Assembly: GCA_964006375.1 (NCBI GenBank)
Contig: OZ023270.1
Location: 77,105,391 to 77,169,390, forward strand
Direction of reading: 5' to 3'
Length of the DNA: 64,000 bases
Origin: Tillus elongatus
Lineage: Eukaryota > Arthropoda > Insecta > Coleoptera > Cleridae
Of this stretch, positions 13,280-23,515 are shown piece after piece. Positions within the stretch are counted from its first letter, which is position 1, and every line of letters begins with the position of its first letter. Below the pieces are notes generated by a model that saw nothing but the letters and a program-made list of their open reading frames with translations, ran no database searches and was not told the origin of the DNA. The position numbers and the translations under genes were made by a program.

Positions 13280-14217
13280 CCCCTCATTGCGGCGACACTG
13301 ACAACCCCTAAATTTTCAAATTGGAAGGGTAGGCTTGTGACACCTCATTTGAAAGGAATTTTTATTCTCCATTCGGGAGCGTCTTTTTTTCGATTATATT
13401 GTCTAGTTACGGAGTTAATGACATTAGAAATTTTACATGAACCGTTTATTTTTGAAATTACTGAAATAATAATAATTAAAACCAAAATAAGTTCATAGTA
13501 AATGTTCAAACTGAACCATTCACTTCCTTACAATATGCAACGTGGTTTCCCCAAGAAAACTTTGTATAACCAGAAAACTTATTGGTACAACTTTTTGCCA
13601 AATCCTACGCTATAAATCTTCTACATTATCTGGTCTGTTGACAGTTGACATACTCTTTCAAATAGCCCCACGAAAACAAATATATTGGAGTCAAGTCAAG
13701 AGAACGGGCTGGCCACTCTACTGCACTACGCCTACCAATCCATTTGTCAGGAAACACAGCATTAAATAGGTCCTAACATGATTTTCAAAATGCGGTGGGG
13801 CTCCGTCCTGCTGGAACCAAATATGCCGTTCGATTCTATTTGGATTGCTATCAGCGGAATATAGTTTTTTCAATGTTGGTACTAAAAAAATTACCAAAAA
13901 TCAAAGGTATCCTTCCGCATTTAAGCAACCGTCGAAAAAATATGGACCGATTATTTTATTTTCAATAATCCCAGCGCAAACGTTCGTTATCCTGAGATAT
14001 TGAATGTTGGCCGTCATCCAATGAGCATTTTCTCTGCTCCAAAATCGGCAAAACTGTAAACTTATGTCGTATAATTTCAAATGTCATTATCCCCGTAACT
14101 AGTCAACAGAATCAAAAATAAATGACACTTTCGAATGGAGAATGAAAATTTCAAATGAGGTGTCAGAAGTCAACCCTTCCAATTTCAAAATTTAGGGGTT
14201 GTGTCACACTGAAGGGG
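13280..14217 (-). mobile_element. TIR transposon with minus-strand Tc1/mariner-type transposase remains
   Basis: The ends form inverted repeats of about 130 bp. ACAACCCCTAAATTTT, AATTGGAAGGGT, GACACCTCATTTGAAA and TTCTCCATTCG near the left end (13310-13375) recur reverse-complemented near 14110-14200. On the minus strand about 13500-14060, broken frames give IGPYFFDGCLN, TLKKLYSADS, WFQQDGAPPHFENHVRTYL and WGYLKEYVN, the second catalytic Asp region of the SETMAR/rosa-like group. At 0.94 kb it is an internally deleted copy. Confidence 0.75.
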
Positions 14218-15143
14218 TTAAAGCGATGCGTGAAGTTTCTACTCTGCTAAGTGTAATTTAAAAATGAAAATCGACCGGGGTTTTTTTAATTATACAAATA
14301 TTAACTGAGATAATGAATTTATTCATTACTTATGGTCCACATTGTATAGTCAGCAATGCATGAAATAATGAACAGTTCTTTGGCACAGTTCTGCGATTGT
14401 CTGTTGCCTGTGAGATAATTTTTAATTTTTTGTTCTTATTAATGTTATAAATTTTAACAGATGTTTTGAATCTTAGTACCATAATCAGTACGTTCAGAGT
14501 TGCGGAACTCAAGTCACTATCTATACATGTCCACTAATTAATGATACACGGCGAAACCACAGATTAATTATGTGAAAATATTAGGGTTTAAACGTGCTAT
14601 GTCGAAAAGTTGGTAATAATCAACACACAGGGTGTGAAAGTTAAATATAAAAATTTTATTTTACCCCATAACATCTGAATAATTTAAAACAACTACATCA
14701 CGTTTGGGATTCTAAGGTTCATTGAAGCGAAAAACTGTAATTCAAGCATAGTTTTGATGTCACTCATAGATGGCGCCACCTACGCCAAATAGTGTTAATT
14801 TTAAACGGCCCCAATTTTTGTATGTATTGTTTCTATTGTGCAATGCAACATCGACTACCCAAGCTTGGTAGTTAATTTGTAAAGTAACAGAAAAAATCCA
14901 TTTCCATTTTTGTTTTTTATTAAAGAATAATTTTGCAATCAACTCGAAAACGGTTACTACTAGAGACTTCAACAAAGTATATCATTTTTGTGTAGGAAAA
15001 GTAGAGAAGTAAATTTATTTACAGGTTGAATCGATATGCCGAGGTGCAAAAAAGGAACATTCTTTAACATGCTTGGCGCGCTCTATGAGTGACATCAAAA
15101 CAATGGTCAAATATGAGTTTTTAGCTTCAATGGACCCAAGAAT

Positions 15144-15444
15144 ACTAAGTGAGTGGTAGACGTGCCGCCACCTAGTTGCGGAACCAAGTAGTATGTTGTC
15201 ACGCCAACTCCAAATAACATAAAGGGTTAATAAAATAGAGACTGTATACAACCAACTAACAATTTAGTAAATTATCAGCCCTGGCCCATTTCTACCCTAA
15301 TATAGGGACAAAGTATGTAAGGCTAGATGCATTTTTGCAACAATTAGAACCGTAGACCAGTTTCGCTCTCGCGTACTGAAGAGCTCTAATGAGAGCGAAA
15401 CCGGTCTACGGTTCTAATTGTTGCAAAAATGCATCTAGCCTTAC
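15144..15444 (+). mobile_element. ~300-bp short mobile element with hairpin and hammerhead ribozyme, copy A
   Basis: The insert has a unique part (15144-15327) starting ACTAAGTGAGTGG, then a long palindrome (15328-15444). The palindrome arms start GTAAGGCTAGATGCAT and end in its reverse complement. A second copy is at 47800-48091. Different flanking duplications at the two sites (12 and 9 bp) show mobility, and their varying length suggests target-primed retrotransposition. No ORF, so it is non-autonomous. Ribozyme-bearing short elements are known for Penelope-like elements; the link here is inference. Confidence 0.75.
15372..15410 (+). ncRNA. Hammerhead ribozyme core (predicted)
   Basis: The conserved parts occur in order on the + strand: CTGAAGA (15376-15382, fitting CUGANGA), a 5-bp stem II GCTCT/AGAGC with loop AATG (15383-15396), GAAA (15397-15400), a minute stem III within ACCGGT, and the cleavage triplet GTC (15404-15406). 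Stem I starts with CGTA (15372-15375) pairing with TACG (15407-15410). All core positions match. The very short stem III is like the Penelope-type hammerheads, which often act as dimers. The surrounding long hairpin could compete with the ribozyme fold. Activity is untested. Confidence 0.7.
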
Positions 15445-15645
15445 GGACCCAAGAATCCCAAATTTCATGTAGTTGTCTGGATTTATTCAGATATTATGGT
15501 GGAAAATAAGATTTTCAAATTAAATTTAGACACACTGCATCTTGGGTATTACCAAATTTTCGATATAAGTCAGAGGTTAAATGCTAATCTTTTTTACATA
15601 GTTAATCTGTGGTTTCACTGTGCACCATTGGGTAGTGACGAATTA

Positions 15646-16060
15646 GTATAGGTATCTATGTTTAATGAAACAGTGAGATGGGCGCACAGGCGCCATCTCT
15701 AGAGCACAACAAATTGAGATTTTGGTTGATATGTTTTTTTAACTTTTAATTGCCTTTTATTATCTGCAAATGTAGATGTGAAGATAAAATTTCTTTCTTT
15801 GATGTTATGTTGGTTTTGAACATGTTCGTTTAGCCACGATCTAAAATAGTTTTATTTTATTTATTATTATTTATTTATTACTACTATATTTATCTACCGG
15901 AATCCTAACAAAACAACAGCGTATATCCTTAATTTAATCAAAATTATTATATTCTACTCGACAGATTTTAAAATAAAACTTAATACCCTGATTTACCCAA
16001 TAACATCTTCTGCTTCAAACAATATGTTGCATCTTCGCATTCTCTATTGAAAAACGCTAT
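15646..16060. other. Intron sequence, nothing recognised
   Basis: AT-rich with TTATTTATT-type low complexity around 15855-15895. No gene or repeat end seen. Confidence 0.4.
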
Positions 16061-16339
16061 GGATTTGAAATTTATTGCACAAATTAACATCAGAAAAAAT
16101 AAATTCATCTGATTGACGAACTTCGCTACAACACACTAAAAAATGAATAACGAATGGCGTTTCATTCTTGATAATAAGAAAAAATAAAAGACACATCAAT
16201 GTAGGAGATGTTCAAAATTCATGCTTTGATGCATCCTAATCCTAAATAAAAATGTCTTCTAACGTTAATCGACAAAAATCTGAGGCGTGATCGATCTTAT
16301 TCTTAACTCTGCTAAATTGCTTAGTTTACTTTTGTATAC

Positions 16340-17345
16340 CATACTTTTCAGATATCCCCATAGGAGGAGCTCTAATAACGTGAGATCGGGTGATCGTGCT
16401 GGCCATTATAAAGATCTTTGCCTCCCGATCCACCGATTTGGAAATATTACGTCGAGGTACTGTCGTACATTGATATGGTAATGTGCTGGAACTCCATCTT
16501 GCTGGAACTTGTGGGTTTGCTCGATCAGGATATAAGTTTGTCAAAGTTGGCACGACATTATTTTGGGGCAGTTCTAAGTAATTATCTCCAGCCAAATTAC
16601 CTTCAATGAAAAAGGGACCAAAGACATGTGGCGAGTTCACCAGGCGCCAGCAGCGGCATTGTTATGTCAAAAAATGTTGACAAAATGTTGATATTCGTCA
16701 ACATTTTTTGACATAACAATGCAACTGCTGACGACTGCAGGTGCCTGGTGAACTCGCCAAACGTTTTCAACTATTCCTACCAAAACAATACCTTTTAGGT
16801 TCTTTTATCATCCAGTGTCGATTTTTTTCGTAGCAGTAGCGACAATTTTGACGACTAACACGACCGTGAAGTGTAAAACTACGCTCGTAAGACAACAAAA
16901 CATGTTCTAGCTGGATAACATTGTTATTTAACACAAAAAGACGTTCTTGTATCAAAATCGTTATCCATGAGCCCCTGAATTTGTACCAATTTTCAGGGAC
17001 GTGTTTTATTTTCCTTTTTAATATTCCAATAATCGATGTCTAACATCCAATGTTGTGGCTGCTAGTCGACTCGAAGTATGTGGGTTTTCCCCAAACTCGT
17101 GCATTACATCCTATTTTGTAACATCACTCAGTGCACCAGAAGATTTTTTTGTATCTGCCTTACATGTACAAGCTTGAGAAGTTGCTTTTCAATTTTACTA
17201 ATTGTCCCTTGGGATATAGGCGGCAAATCGAGAAATTTGTCTTTCTTTCTTCTAGGCGAGCAATTTCGATCTGTGATCGTGTTTTATCTTCGTAACGAAT
17301 CATTTTCAGAATAGTTATTTTGTGCATTTCCGTTAAATAAACCAT
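16340..17345 (-). pseudogene. Decayed DD41D-like transposase
   Basis: Read on the minus strand in one frame, FQQDGVPAHYHINVRQYL (second catalytic Asp) leads to WIGRQRSL, a stop, then WPARSPDLTLLELLLWG. Counting from the Asp puts 41 residues before the third position, which here is Glu (LLEL for PLDF). The N-terminal and first-Asp pieces lie in other frames. It is dead because of the stop, the replaced third Asp, frameshifts and the insertion at 16630-16758. Confidence 0.75.
16630..16758. repeat. Foldback palindrome inside the transposase
   Basis: Left arm GGCGAGTTCACCAGGC..., with CATTGTTATGTCAAAAAATG near 16660-16680, is repeated inverted at about 16698-16758. Arms are about 55 bp with small mismatches, and the spacer is about 17 bp. 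It separates two neighbouring transposase segments, so it is probably a small foldback insertion. Confidence 0.8.
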
Positions 17346-17441
17346 GACAACTGACAACTACTGTCATGCGGTTACAATCACACAGCAAGTTGCTAAAATG
17401 TTTTAAACAAAACTGCCCTTACTTGGTGAAACTGATCCATA

Positions 17442-17762
17442 TTACATACAGACTGGGAGACTACTTCTCTGGCTTCATTGCTGGGTTTGGTTTCTGTAAG
17501 TGAAGGACGTAGCCAGCGCGTAAGCTAACTGGAACAAGAGGACCTTCTGAATTCTAGATGTTCTAGGATCTTCTTCAACATTTCTGTAGGATGCTGTCAA
17601 GAGCAGCGAAACCGGTAACAGAAACGTTGAAGAAAATCCTAAAACATCTGGAATTCAGAAGGTCTTCTTGTTCCAGTTGGATCACGCGCTAGCTACGTCC
17701 TTCACTTACAGAAACCAAACCCAACAGTGAAGCCGGAGGAGTAGTCACCCAGTCTGTATGTA
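17442..17762. mobile_element. 320-bp foldback element with a GAAACCGG-containing centre
   Basis: The arms (17442-17590 and 17615-17762) share ACATACAGACTGGG, TTTGGTTTCTGTAAGTGAAG and GAATTC..GATGTT segments in inverted order. The central 25 bp contain GCAGCGAAACCGGTAACAG, similar in text to the hammerhead loop at 15376-15410. The CUGANGA box is not intact here (CTGTAGGAT). It may be a decayed relative of the ribozyme elements. Confidence 0.65.
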
Positions 17763-18252
17763 GCAAAACTAACATTGCTAACTGTGAAGAATGTTGGTAA
17801 CTTTTTGTGTCTTCTTTTTAATTGACACCGTCCAACAAGGGCACTGAAATTGTTTTTGTTTGCTTTTTCATAATCAAGAATTAAATGCGATTTAGCTATA
17901 CATTTTTTAGTGTTTTGTAGCGAAGTTCGTCAGTCAGATGATTTTTTTTACTGTTAATTTTTGCAATAAATTTTAAAAATGGATATATAACTTTTTAATG
18001 GAGAGGGAAGATATTTTTCAAATGAGGTCTCTACTCCCTATTTAAAAATTGGGTGGCTGCAACGGTCACTCAAGAGGGTTTGATTTCATAGGAAAGTTTC
18101 CACGTTGCAAGGTCTAATTTTTTGGGAATTTTCTTTAAAAAAGATTCACTAAGGAGGTGATTCCGACTTTTGAAAAAATTTCTTCGAATGAGCCCGAACT
18201 AGGCCCCCTAGAACCCATATCCACAGTCAGTTTCAATCTGTATATGTCTAAT

Positions 18253-18254
<2 letters not shown>

Positions 18255-18315
<61 letters not shown>
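18255..18315. repeat. (AT)n microsatellite in duplicate copy 1
   Basis: About 61 bp of uninterrupted AT. Confidence 0.95.
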
Positions 18316-18317
<2 letters not shown>

Positions 18318-18527
18318 TTTTGATCAATTTTTCTGGGTACCTTCCTTTTGTAAGTGACTTGCACAGGTTCGTTATCCAGGAAAATCGGCTCAGGGTTTCT
18401 CGGAAATTTTGTGTTTTCTTTCCGAAATTTTTTTTCTCCGGGAACAACAAAGATTCAATAAGGAGGTGATTCCGACTTATGAATTTTGAAAAAATTTCTT
18501 CGACTGAGCCCGAAGTAGGCCCCCTAG

Positions 18528-18530
<3 letters not shown>

Positions 18531-18616
<86 letters not shown>
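18531..18616. repeat. (AT)n microsatellite in duplicate copy 2
   Basis: About 86 bp of uninterrupted AT, longer than its counterpart in copy 1. Confidence 0.95.
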
Positions 18617-18618
<2 letters not shown>

Positions 18619-19362
18619 TTTTGATCAATTTTTCTGGGTACCTTCCTTTTGCAAGTGACTTTTGCACAGGTTCGTTATCGACCCAGGGTTTCTCGGAAAA
18701 TTTTGTGTTTTCTTTCCGAATTTTTTTTTCTCCGGGAACAACAAAGTAAAGGCAACCAAAATTGGTGTTTGTATTATAAAGAGTGTACCATGTACCAATT
18801 TAAGTCTGTAAGTTTAAAGACAAAAAATTTATGGGGTTTTCCTCAAAACGTCAAACTCGCGATTTTAAACACCAAAATGGGCAACATTTAGACAAAGAAC
18901 CTGAAACAAATACATTTTATGTAAAGAAAACGTCGCAAAAAGAGTGTTCTGAAAACCCTTAAGTTTCAACTTCAACCGTCATTGTCCTTCATTTTACTAA
19001 AATGTTTCCAGAAATCTCATTTTAAATAGACCCTTTCCCTGATGCTTTGGCAGTAGTTTTGGTTGAAATGAGTGCAAACTAGACTCCTCGTATAGAATCC
19101 ATATCCGGGTTTAGTTTCACTTTTTATCTGTTTCACATATATACAGGGTGACACATTTCTACAGTAAAGCTCAATATAATTGTTATTATACAAGATACGA
19201 AAAGTTGTATACGTTAATTATAGGGCGTCTTGAGCTGCATCTTGTAGAATTTGGCCTATAAGTCGTTGATGATACCTACAAATTTTTTTCGAACAGCCTT
19301 ATATTATTGCATTTTTACATTTTTTATCGAAATATGATGCATATTTGTAAAAAATTAAACAA

Positions 19363-19652
19363 AACGCAGTAAGTGCGTTTTGGTAGCGAATTTTCATTAA
19401 ATGCTTTAAATTTCGATAACTCAATTTGCTATTAACCCAAGGTTTGTTGGCTAGGAAACCAGTTTTCTCGGAAACATCTATTGTTTATTTTCGAAATTTT
19501 TTTGGACGTTTTCAAACAATAAGGTATTTTGATAAAATGAATTACGTTGTTTCTACTATATACCAGTAACCAGATTTATATCATATTTGGTATTAGAAAC
19601 ATTTTAATAAAAATTCACTTCCATAACGCATTTGCTACGTCCAGACTTTTTA
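19363..19652. mobile_element. MITE-like copy of the GACGCAGCAAGTGCG dispersed family
   Basis: Left end ACGCAGTAAGTGCGTTTTGG..GCGAATTTTCATTAAA. The right end, reverse-complemented, reads GGACGTAGCAAATGCGTTATGG..GTGAATTTTTATTAAA. These are terminal inverted repeats about 40 bp long around a 200-bp interior with CTCGGAAA and TTCGAAATTTTTTT segments shared with 28490-28830 and 42780-43020. No ORF. Confidence 0.65.
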
Positions 19653-20125
19653 AGCTAAAATGTGTTTTAGGATTTTTATGAATATGCACAATAATTGAGA
19701 TGCTGAATTTATTCCATTTGGCTCTTCCACACTGTATAAAAGAAGCATGTTATTATCATTTACTTTTTGTGTTATTCTTACAGTAATGAGAATGAGAAAC
19801 CTATTTTAAACAACACAAACTTAACGATAGAAATTTCAAAATGAAAGCAGGAGAAAACTGCCAAAACTGCAATACTTAAATATTTTATTTCGAGGCGGCA
19901 ACAATTCAAATTAAAACAAAGAAGCAAACGATATCAATTATAGTCATGTCAGTGTCAAAATCGATGTAGCACAATTGGTGGAAGTGCACGTTTAAGCCGT
20001 CAAAACTGCTTGTTTCCTTGAATGTCAAAATTTAAAACACTTGTTATGTGATTGTTAAAAGTAGAGAAGTTGTACTCTTGATAATTATCAAAACGAGTAA
20101 ACATTTTTCCGTTATAATTTTCCAG

Positions 20126-20275
20126 CATCAAGCAGTAGTCCGATGTGTGCCTCCCCGAGCGCCCACAGTGACAGTTCCTCCGGCAACGGACGTCTTTCAT
20201 CCGGAGGCTCCGAAGCTGGTGGACTCAATAACAACAATAACAATTGCAACACTAAACTAGGAGACATATTGAGAA
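20126..20275 (+). CDS. chinmo: chinmo-like zinc-finger protein, Ser/Gly/Asn-rich exon
   Basis: Acceptor TTTTCCAG ends at 20125 and donor GTAAG starts at 20276. The exon is 150 bp and in phase with its neighbours. It encodes SSSSPMCASPSAHSDSSSGN, then GRLSSGGSEAGG, a run of six Asn after GGL, and NTKLGDILR. It is low-complexity and probably disordered. GC and codon use are clearly higher than the flanking intron. The junction codon joins the last base of exon 11225-11392 with CA to give Ala. Confidence 0.75.
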
Positions 20276-20359
20276 GTAAGCAACAATCCAGTTTGTGTAC
20301 TACAGTAACCACATCTCTCTTAAAATTCAATTTAACATTATAATTATAGAGATAATATA

Positions 20360-21329
20360 CAAGGTGAGGATTTTAAAGTGTTACAATCGGATATCTGAAA
20401 GGTATTTAACCAGAAGTTTGGTGAGATGATAAGAGGGACACATTTTGAAACATTTTTGACATTTACCCCTCCTCCCCATTTTGAAGGACCGGTACCACGT
20501 TATAAAGGTGAAATGGAATCACGTTTTTCTTCAAATATTCGATTATCCGTGAAGAACTGCGCATGCACTAGAACATCGTTGTAGTTGGTCTACTGATTGC
20601 ATACTTATGGATTTTCCAATAAGTAAAATTTGGCCACATTTTTAAGGCCACCTAAATGAGGAAATGTACAGTGATCTTTTAAGGCACAATTTACCTCAAC
20701 TTCTGAACAACATGGAAAATCAACAAAAAGAGGTGAGGTTTCAGCCAGACGGAGCTCAGCCACACTTTACGCGCCAAGTCAGAGACACTAACTAACATGT
20801 TTGGAGATAGATTAATTGGTCGTGGTGGCCCGGTGAACTGACCAGCAAGGTCTCCTGATCTCGTGCCTTTAGATTTTTCTTTTGGGGATTCATAAAAGAA
20901 AACGTTACGGCTATAACTACAGTCACGCCAGAAAATATGAGAGGATTAGAAATGTTGAATAATGTGCGTTACTCCTGCCAAAGAATTTTTAAATATTTAG
21001 AAGAAAATGGAGGAGAATTCGTGCACCTTTTAAAACAACCGTCGTTAAACTTAAGGTTTTTCATGCTGGTTCTTACGCTAATTGTATTTATTGAAAAATT
21101 CATAAGTATGCAACCAGTAAAGCAAATGCAACGATTTTCTACGTACAACGCAGTTCTTCACGGAGATTCAAATTTTTGAAAAAAACACCATTCGATTTGA
21201 CATTACAACGTGACACCAGATTTGAAATAAAGAGGGGGGGGGGGGGGTAAATGTCAAAATTATTTCAAAATTTTTGTAAAATACTCTAAGCGGTTTTTCA
21301 GATTATAACACTTTTAAATCCTCACTCTG
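20360..21329 (+). mobile_element. DD41D-like TIR transposon flanked by TA
   Basis: Left end CAAGGTGAGGATTTTAAAGT and right end (inverted) CAGAGTGAGGATTTAAAAGT are each flanked by TA. The inverted repeats run about 230 bp and include GACATTTACCCC and CCGTGAAGAACTGCG. Between them, about 20630-21110, the + strand reads GHLNEEMYSDLLR, FQPDGAQPHFTRQVRD, GDRLIGRGGPVN, a stop, PARSPDLVPLDF and PENMRG. The spacing between the second and third catalytic Asp is again 41 residues. Only the C-terminal part of the transposase remains. A run of 13-14 G lies near 21234-21247. Confidence 0.8.
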
Positions 21330-21330
21330 T

Positions 21331-22088
21331 AGAAACTGTCTCAGTCTAGTTCAACGGGCCGGAATTCCGGTCCCCTAAATGAGATAAACAAACACATAGA
21401 GTTAATATGATATTAGGTTGCTTTAAACTATTTGATTTTGTGTTAACACAATGAAAATAAATAAACGAACATTTTTTGGGCGTCACAAAATAATACTTTT
21501 TCAGTATTAGGTGCAAAAATTTTGATTTTAATTTCAGTGCTGATACACCAAAAATATCTCAAAGTGCATTTTACAACGATGAAAAGTACAAATAATATTT
21601 CGATGGTTGTAACAACCACTAACATTTTTTTGTACCAAGAGATGTCGTGACTGTAGTACAGCAAAACCTCAGAGATCTTGGATATTTTGAAAGTGCCATG
21701 CCATATTATGTATCAGAAGACCTTTTTTTTACATTTCCCTAATAAAAAATAGCAAACAACTATATTTGATTGATGTTTCGAAGGATTCTAAGGCGTGCGT
21801 GTCATTCTGTATATTTCACGACATATATAATATTAATTACAAAAAAACATTACAAAAAAACCTTTCGGTGCGTAATCTTGTCAATAGTTGTGGGTTAAAA
21901 CTAGAATCGTTGTGTATTCTACACGATGGTATCTTGGTAACTAGTTATTTATTTTGAATATACATGTTAATTTTTATTTTCCAACATAAATACATTGAAA
22001 AGTACCCAAGATCTCTGGCCAAAAAATTCATTCCAAATTGCAACAGAGTACTAGAAAAACACTGTAGATCTAACGCCCTATATTTCAG
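21331..22088. other. Intron sequence, nothing recognised
   Basis: AT-rich with no coding region. It ends with the acceptor TATATTTCAG at 22079-22088. Confidence 0.45.
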
Positions 22089-22282
22089 GTAATAACGGTT
22101 TGCACCAACAGTACAATGTTGAGGAATTACACAACGCCAACAGGATGGCGGTGATAGCCAACATGGTGGGGCAGACTGCAGCCGCGGGGGTACCGCCAGG
22201 TCTAGGAGGCGACAGTTCAGCTGCTGCTGCCGCCAACATCGCCAACATTGCCAATCTGGCCATGAGACTTGGTGTAACACAG
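22089..22282 (+). CDS. chinmo: chinmo-like zinc-finger protein, Ala-rich exon
   Basis: Acceptor ends at 22088 and donor GTTAGT starts at 22283. The exon encodes NNGLHQQYNVEELHNANRM, AVIANMVGQTAAAGVPPG, a GGDSSAAAAANIANIANLA stretch and MRLGVTQ, ending in phase 0. The Ala-rich helical repeat ANIANIANLA suggests a repression or interaction helix, but no named domain is recognised. The reading frame stays open past the donor into the intron, so retention would give a different tail; nothing supports that here. Confidence 0.75.
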
Positions 22283-22799
22283 GTTAGTATATTAGGACCA
22301 TATAAATTCTTTAACTTTTTAGTCTTAGACTTGAGTCCAGGGAAAATCAGCCTCGTCGAGAAACCATTTTCTTTGATATGCTGGAAGAACATTCTGTGCC
22401 TAGGTTTGTCAACATGGTGCCCCAAAAGATGTATTTGTAAGGCATCTCTAATTTAAGCTCTCAACTTCGGAATGTCGAGGTCACTGACCAAAGAGCGATC
22501 ACTTTGCCTTTTTCCCAAGCTATGGTCGAAGCATAGTTTGAGTTCAGCTAATGATATGCCTGCTGCCTTGAACAGAAATGCTCCTGTTTATCGGACTTCC
22601 TAAGTCTTTTAACAAGCCTCAGAAGGGAATCCCAGCTTTTGAGCATATTGCAGCTAATCTTCTGGAGCGATTTTCTGTGTAACCACTCCAAGTTTAGTAG
22701 TTCTCTAGCTCCTATATGCCTAGGAAGGTATAACTGAAAAACATACGACCTCGAGTGTAAGCTTCTGTGCTTGTGGAAAAGCCTGCAGATATCTCTTTC
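22283..22799. other. Intron sequence, possibly part of a decayed LINE
   Basis: Less AT-rich than other introns. No clear motif before the LINE tail that follows. Confidence 0.3.
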
Positions 22800-23330
22800 A
22801 AGTTATTGTTATTAGTAGTATTATTTTATCTTGTGTATTTCCCCTTTCGTGGTTTAATCGCAGATTAAGAGATTTGCGACACGCCAGTCTTCTAACTTGG
22901 AAACTGTGACTATAAACATAACTGGGTTTTAATATTTTGTTACAAGGATAGGACTTTTCCACGATGTATGATGTCCCAAGAATCACAGCTTTCTGCATAG
23001 TTATTAGATGGGTGGTAGTTGGTGGAAGAAGAGTGGTAAGTTTTTACCAGTTTGGCGTTATAAGCCTATTTAATAATACGAGAACGCAGATGATCTGAAT
23101 TTATCTTGTACAATTCCGACAACTGGTTGGTACTTTCGTTGCTTATTTCCTATTTTCGAGAGAAGATTGTCATCGAGCGATACTAAGATATCCACAAAGA
23201 CAGCATTTCGGTTTATCTAGTCAATAAGCAATATAGCAGGTTTTAGCTTTTTATCGCTCTGCCGATGCTGCACAGCAATTGGACCTTAGAATTATCTCTC
23301 TTCCCTGGAAGCTTCCGGTTTTTCACCAAG
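22800..23330 (-). mobile_element. C-terminal tail of a decayed LINE
   Basis: The minus strand reads FVDILVSLDDNLLSKIGNK followed by QRKYQPVVG (about 23130-23215), and QKAVILGTSYIVEK (about 22950-22998). A DI.V..D.N...K...K..KY segment followed by LQKAVLLGTARI-like text is the usual end of one group of insect non-LTR retrotransposon proteins. The RT motifs are missing. Confidence 0.6.
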
Positions 23331-23515
23331 CAAGCGGATTAGCATCAAGTCCATCCAGTTTCACAAAAAGGTCCTGGTTATATTGCATGTCTTCAGTAAG
23401 ACTGCCTTTTGTATATACACATGTACGGATCGATTCAAATGAAGTTATTATTGCTATATTATTATTATTAGTATTATTATTATTGAGTCTAAATTTTACG
23501 CTTGTTTTTTTTAAG

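Larger units (their letters stand above)
15132..15456. repeat. 12-bp target-site duplication around the 15144-15444 insertion
   Basis: GGACCCAAGAAT at 15132-15143 is repeated exactly at 15445-15456, on either side of the inserted element. The opposite arm of the host TIR element (near 14705-14730) runs through the site without the insertion. Confidence 0.85.
14535..15645. mobile_element. Long-TIR (foldback-type) element carrying an inserted hammerhead element
   Basis: The outer inverted repeats share GTGAAACCACAGATTAA, CTATGT..AAA, TCGAAAA.TTGGTAAT and TTTGGGATTCT. Left arm is about 14535-14775. The right arm is split in two (15085-15143 and 15445-15645) by a 301-bp insertion at 15144-15444. 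Both arms also contain the TGATGTCACTCATAGA segment (about 14755 and, inverted, 15088), so the arms are about 240 bp or more. The short interior has no transposase. Confidence 0.75.
16061..17975 (-). mobile_element. TIR transposon with minus-strand DD41D-like transposase, carrying two foldback insertions
   Basis: The inverted ends share TTTATTGCA, AATTAACA, TGACGAACTTCGCTACAA and ACACTAAAAAATG (16068-16145 versus 17880-17975). The minus strand carries three transposase pieces: the N-terminal VYLTEMHKITILKMIRY (about 17300-17345), FTLHGRVSRQNCRY (about 16840-16880), and GPFFIEGNLAGDNYLEL with the catalytic segment (about 16340-16625). A palindrome (16630-16758) and a 320-bp foldback (17442-17762) interrupt it. 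Confidence 0.8.
18131..18752. repeat. Tandem duplication of an AT-cored repeat unit
   Basis: Two direct copies (about 18131-18450 and 18445-18752) each run: AAGGAGGTGATTCCGACTT, TTGAAAAAATTTCTTCGA, GAGCCCGAA.TAGGCCCCCTA, (AT)n, GATTTTGATCAATTTTTCTG, CAGGTTCGTTATC, AGGGTTTCTCGGAAA, TCTCCGGGAACAACAAAG. They differ chiefly in (AT)n length and a few substitutions or indels. Confidence 0.85.
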
